Assembly: GCA_900708905.1 (NCBI GenBank) | Contig: CAADRB010000039.1 | Location: 525,077-589,076 of the forward strand | DNA length: 64,000 nt | Origin: Hymenolepis diminuta | Taxonomy: Eukaryota > Platyhelminthes > Cestoda > Cyclophyllidea > Hymenolepididae | Direction: 5' to 3' | Shown: positions 61,866-64,000 of the stretch, piece by piece | Numbering within the stretch: position 1 is the stretch's first letter | How the letters are laid out: each line of letters begins with the position of its first letter | Notes under the pieces: model-generated | What the model saw: only the letters and a program-made list of their open reading frames with translations | Told to the model about the DNA's origin: nothing | Databases searched by the model: none | Made by a program: the position numbers and the translations under genes

Positions 61866-62357
61866 CTATAGTGATTTGACTTCATTGAAAGACCGCCTTT
61901 GCATAAAATACAGCTGAACCGCGTTAGGGAAAAAACCTATTGGAGGAGATGAAAATGTAGTTTGGGTGATAATTTGTGGAAAAAATGGTACAAAACGATC
62001 GAGACTGACTCGATAGGGTCCACGTTCCGCGATTTGTTGGCTGAGCATATTCATAGCAAGGTCCTCACAGTTCATCAACTCATCTACGGCTGAGTAAATC
62101 TCATAAGGAAGCTCGAATGTATAGGCGTAATAATAGTACTGAAATGGTGAAAAGAGTAGCACTTAAATGAACATAACATATTATTAAATAAATCTCTCAA
62201 AGCCACACTAGCCTTGTGGATGAACGAAGCACCAGTAAGAATAAGGGAATATGGGCCATGGGAATTGGATCTGTAATGAAATTGTCTCTTCTTTCTTGAC
62301 CAATCATGCCCTCGAGACACAAATCCGACCATTCTGTCTCGATTTTCTAGCCATACC
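61866..62357 (-). CDS. Exostosin-like glycosyltransferase (GT64), last two exons
   Basis: Exons on the minus strand: 62357-62213 and 62138-61866 (TAG stop). The peptide matches the C-terminal GT64 domain of EXT and EXTL proteins, which in the ER/Golgi transfer N-acetylhexosamine onto heparan-sulfate chains or their linkage region. Landmarks: VWLENRDRMVGFVSRGHDW, SLILTGASFIHK with YYYYAY, and VDELMNCEDLAMN (the conserved CEDIAMN block with a metal- or substrate-binding acidic pair). The upstream exon with the DxD motif is not found in the window. By alignment to the family the exon ends at AAG before GCTAGT, which makes a GC-AG intron. A GT donor six bases later would add Ala-Ser. Whether it is EXT1, EXT2, EXTL2 or EXTL3 cannot be told from this part. 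Confidence 0.84.
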
Positions 62358-62508
62358 CTCAAAAAGGAAAAAAAGCGAAATCGATTACGCTACGATGGTT
62401 GAAATACTAATGCAAAATCGTCAAATTTTAGAGACTCTCCAAAGAGCTCTTTTTTCAGGTGAATCTTATAGTGCTAAAGAGGACTTAAATGAACTGAACA
62501 AATGGTGA
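62351..62508 (+). CDS. Candidate terminal exon, possibly of the nidogen-like gene
   Basis: An acceptor (TCTCGATTTTCTAG) precedes 62351, and the frame runs to TGA at 62508. The peptide is coding-like and helical: SKRKKSEIDYATMVEILMQ, then RQILETLQRALF and KEDLNELNKW. It starts in phase 1, as required after the exon ending at 54234. Joining them would give a 400-residue protein. The intron would be over 8 kb and would contain the GT64 terminal exons on the other strand. It may instead belong to another gene. No poly(A) hexamer was found close by. Confidence 0.3.
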
Positions 62509-63061
62509 CAAAAACCAAAATCGGAATTTCCACGACGCTATCAAACACGATTATGATAAAGAACTTATTCGCATTCCGATCTTGACGCCTTGAAAGCAGA
62601 TGCAGTCGGGAGCACACAAAACTTCTGCGTTCCCTCTCAGCCTGAGCCAACAGTATTCATAAAATCATTTTAAAATTCACAAAATGATATCACCAAAGTT
62701 GTCCCACATTAATCAACGTCTATTAAGACACCGCCTATTAAAACTTAGTGTTCTCCACTTTTAACAGATGTGAGAACGGATTTAATTGCACTTGAGGGGG
62801 GATCTGGATTTATTACTCAAGCACAAGTATCATTAACATTCCTTCTTATCATGATGAGTTTTTGACAATTAAACAGTCCCTTTTGATGTTCTCAAAATTA
62901 TAAAAGATATTCTAAATATAATACCCTCATTTCCACATTAAAAAAGGGAGTCAGATGTTTGATGCCTCAGCTTCAAAGTGTGGATTACAACTAAATTATG
63001 AAATTGGAGTTCAAATCCTTTCACTACTCCACCCTCTCCCCATCACGAATAATGTAATTAC

Positions 63062-63122
63062 CTTTCACCAAACGCTTTCCTTTGAAGTTAACAGTTAAAT
63101 GTGATTGTACTGTTTTAAAAAC
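63062..63122 (-). CDS. Candidate short exon, minus strand
   Basis: A 61-base segment with acceptor TTTTCAG and donor GTAATT encodes VFKTVQSHLTVNFKGKRLVK. It is phase-compatible with the candidate exon 63399-63498. A link to the GT64 exons would need another exon in between that I cannot see. Confidence 0.22.
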
Positions 63123-63398
63123 CTGAAAAGTAAAAGTCTGAAAAAGCGTCATTGGGACAATCAGCACACTTTGTGCACTTATCAATACATACAGCCTATA
63201 AATCAAAGATCTGAACGGAAAAATACTACATAACTTTCTATTTAGCTTTTACGGGGAAAAGGTAAAAGAAATTCGGAGATCTCGATTCTAAAACTAACGC
63301 TCTTCACACAACTGAGCTTGTGATTGTTACACCTTTTTAATTTAAAAGTTCATAACTTAAATATTTATTTGGAAATGTCCCGTTCACTTAAAACTCAC

Positions 63399-63498
63399 CA
63401 TCAAGGGAGATAGAGTTCGAAGAGGCAAATCATTACAGTTGCCTACATTTTCACAATCCCGAACTTCGTCAACTAATTCGCATTTGCTCAACACTGAA
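63399..63498 (-). CDS. Candidate cysteine-containing exon, minus strand
   Basis: A 100-base open segment bounded by acceptor TTTTAAATTAG and a strong donor ATG|GTGAGT. The peptide has three spaced cysteines (KCELVDEVRDCENVGNCND). It could be an upstream exon of the GT64 gene or of a separate minus-strand gene. Confidence 0.25.
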
Positions 63499-63699
63499 CT
63501 AATTTAAAAGGCAATTTGCACCTTGTACGGTTGGTTCAATTTTAGATACAATCCCAAATTGAGCAATACGGTCAGCAAATAACAGCAAGAAATGAAGAAA
63601 TGCAAAAAAAGGGTATTCTCCAACACGCAATCGAAACCTGAGGATGAAGGATGATTCCGTTCATTTTCCAAGATTACTCTTCATTCGCATTCCCTACGA

Positions 63700-64000
63700 A
63701 ATTACTTCGGTTTTACGTCCACGAAGCCGCAGTCACGTCTTCATCTCCCTGTGATGCAAAACCCCTATCTGTCATGTCTGAACGAGCCTATCAATTCCTG
63801 ACCCCCCTTCTATAACCGTCCCCTTTCATTAAAAGTACACCGCACTCATGCCTCACGCCCCTTACGTCCTCATACGCCTCCAATTGACTCACACAAACTG
63901 TCTGTATTTCCACTCGCAGACACACACGCAGACGCACACTTCCCAGGTGTCTCCTCGTGCGCTTCCCTCTTACTCTCCTCTCTCCCTCTCTCCCTCCCTC
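63700..64000. other. C-rich segment with CA and CT runs at the window end
   Basis: The plus strand changes to a C-rich, A/T-poorer composition with CACACACGCAGACGCACA near 63920 and a (CT)n/(CTCC)n tract from 63965 to the end. It may be a promoter-proximal polypyrimidine region of a gene beyond the window, or plain low-complexity DNA. Confidence 0.5.

Noticed and set aside
62084..62362. Minus-strand frame read straight through the GT64 intron
   Set aside because: Only the part before 62213 matches the GT64 family; the rest is intron translated in frame.
1..64000. Search for CRISPR arrays, operons, ribosome binding sites and prokaryotic defence systems
   Set aside because: The window is a eukaryotic chromosome with spliced genes; no direct-repeat array with spacers was seen.

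Overview
The window is an AT-rich stretch of a eukaryotic genome. It has spliced genes with GT–AG introns, AATAAA poly(A) signals, and much intergenic DNA strewn with old mobile elements. Animal-type genes (protocadherin, nidogen-like, GT64 exostosin-like, TRMT6, cholinesterase-like) show that it is a metazoan. Compact introns, AT-richness and CsRn1-like Ty3/gypsy primer-site remnants would fit a flatworm, perhaps a tapeworm. That placement is inference and is not proven by the sequence.

Layout. 1–7500 (+): the 3' part of a protocadherin gene, with nine exons in window that join in one frame from cadherin repeats through a membrane span to a long cytoplasmic tail. 7.8–28.6 kb: a gene-poor region with an unrecognised minus-strand open frame (14.3–14.9 kb) next to a tandem duplication, an isolated candidate exon (16.4 kb), an assembly gap inside an AT palindrome (16.0 kb), a minus-strand coding relic (23.4–23.7 kb) and a small intronless gene (25.0–25.4 kb). 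28751–30613 (-): a single-exon type II membrane cholinesterase-like protein that lacks the nucleophile serine. 34235–42715 (+): a complete eight-exon TRMT6 gene (491 aa), whose last intron carries a decayed antisense Ty3/gypsy element. 47115–54234 (+): a secreted EGF + nidogen-G2 protein with its own TATA box and a dead mariner in its first intron. A phase-compatible terminal exon at 62351–62508 may belong to it. 61866–62357 (-): the last two exons of an exostosin-like GT64 glycosyltransferase, apparently with a GC–AG intron.

The genes are functionally unrelated housekeeping, adhesion and matrix genes and do not form an operon. Protocadherin, nidogen-like and neurotactin-like proteins would all act at the cell surface or matrix. 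EXT-like GT64 enzymes act in the secretory pathway on glycosaminoglycan chains. TRMT6 acts in the nucleus on tRNA. Several dispersed repeat families recur within the window: an LTR-like CCAAT-box repeat (three copies), and at least three shorter unclassified families. No CRISPR, operon or prokaryotic system is present. I found no clear new biological system; the most interesting items are the pseudo-esterase, the compact nidogen-like gene and the antisense exon overlap at 62.35 kb.
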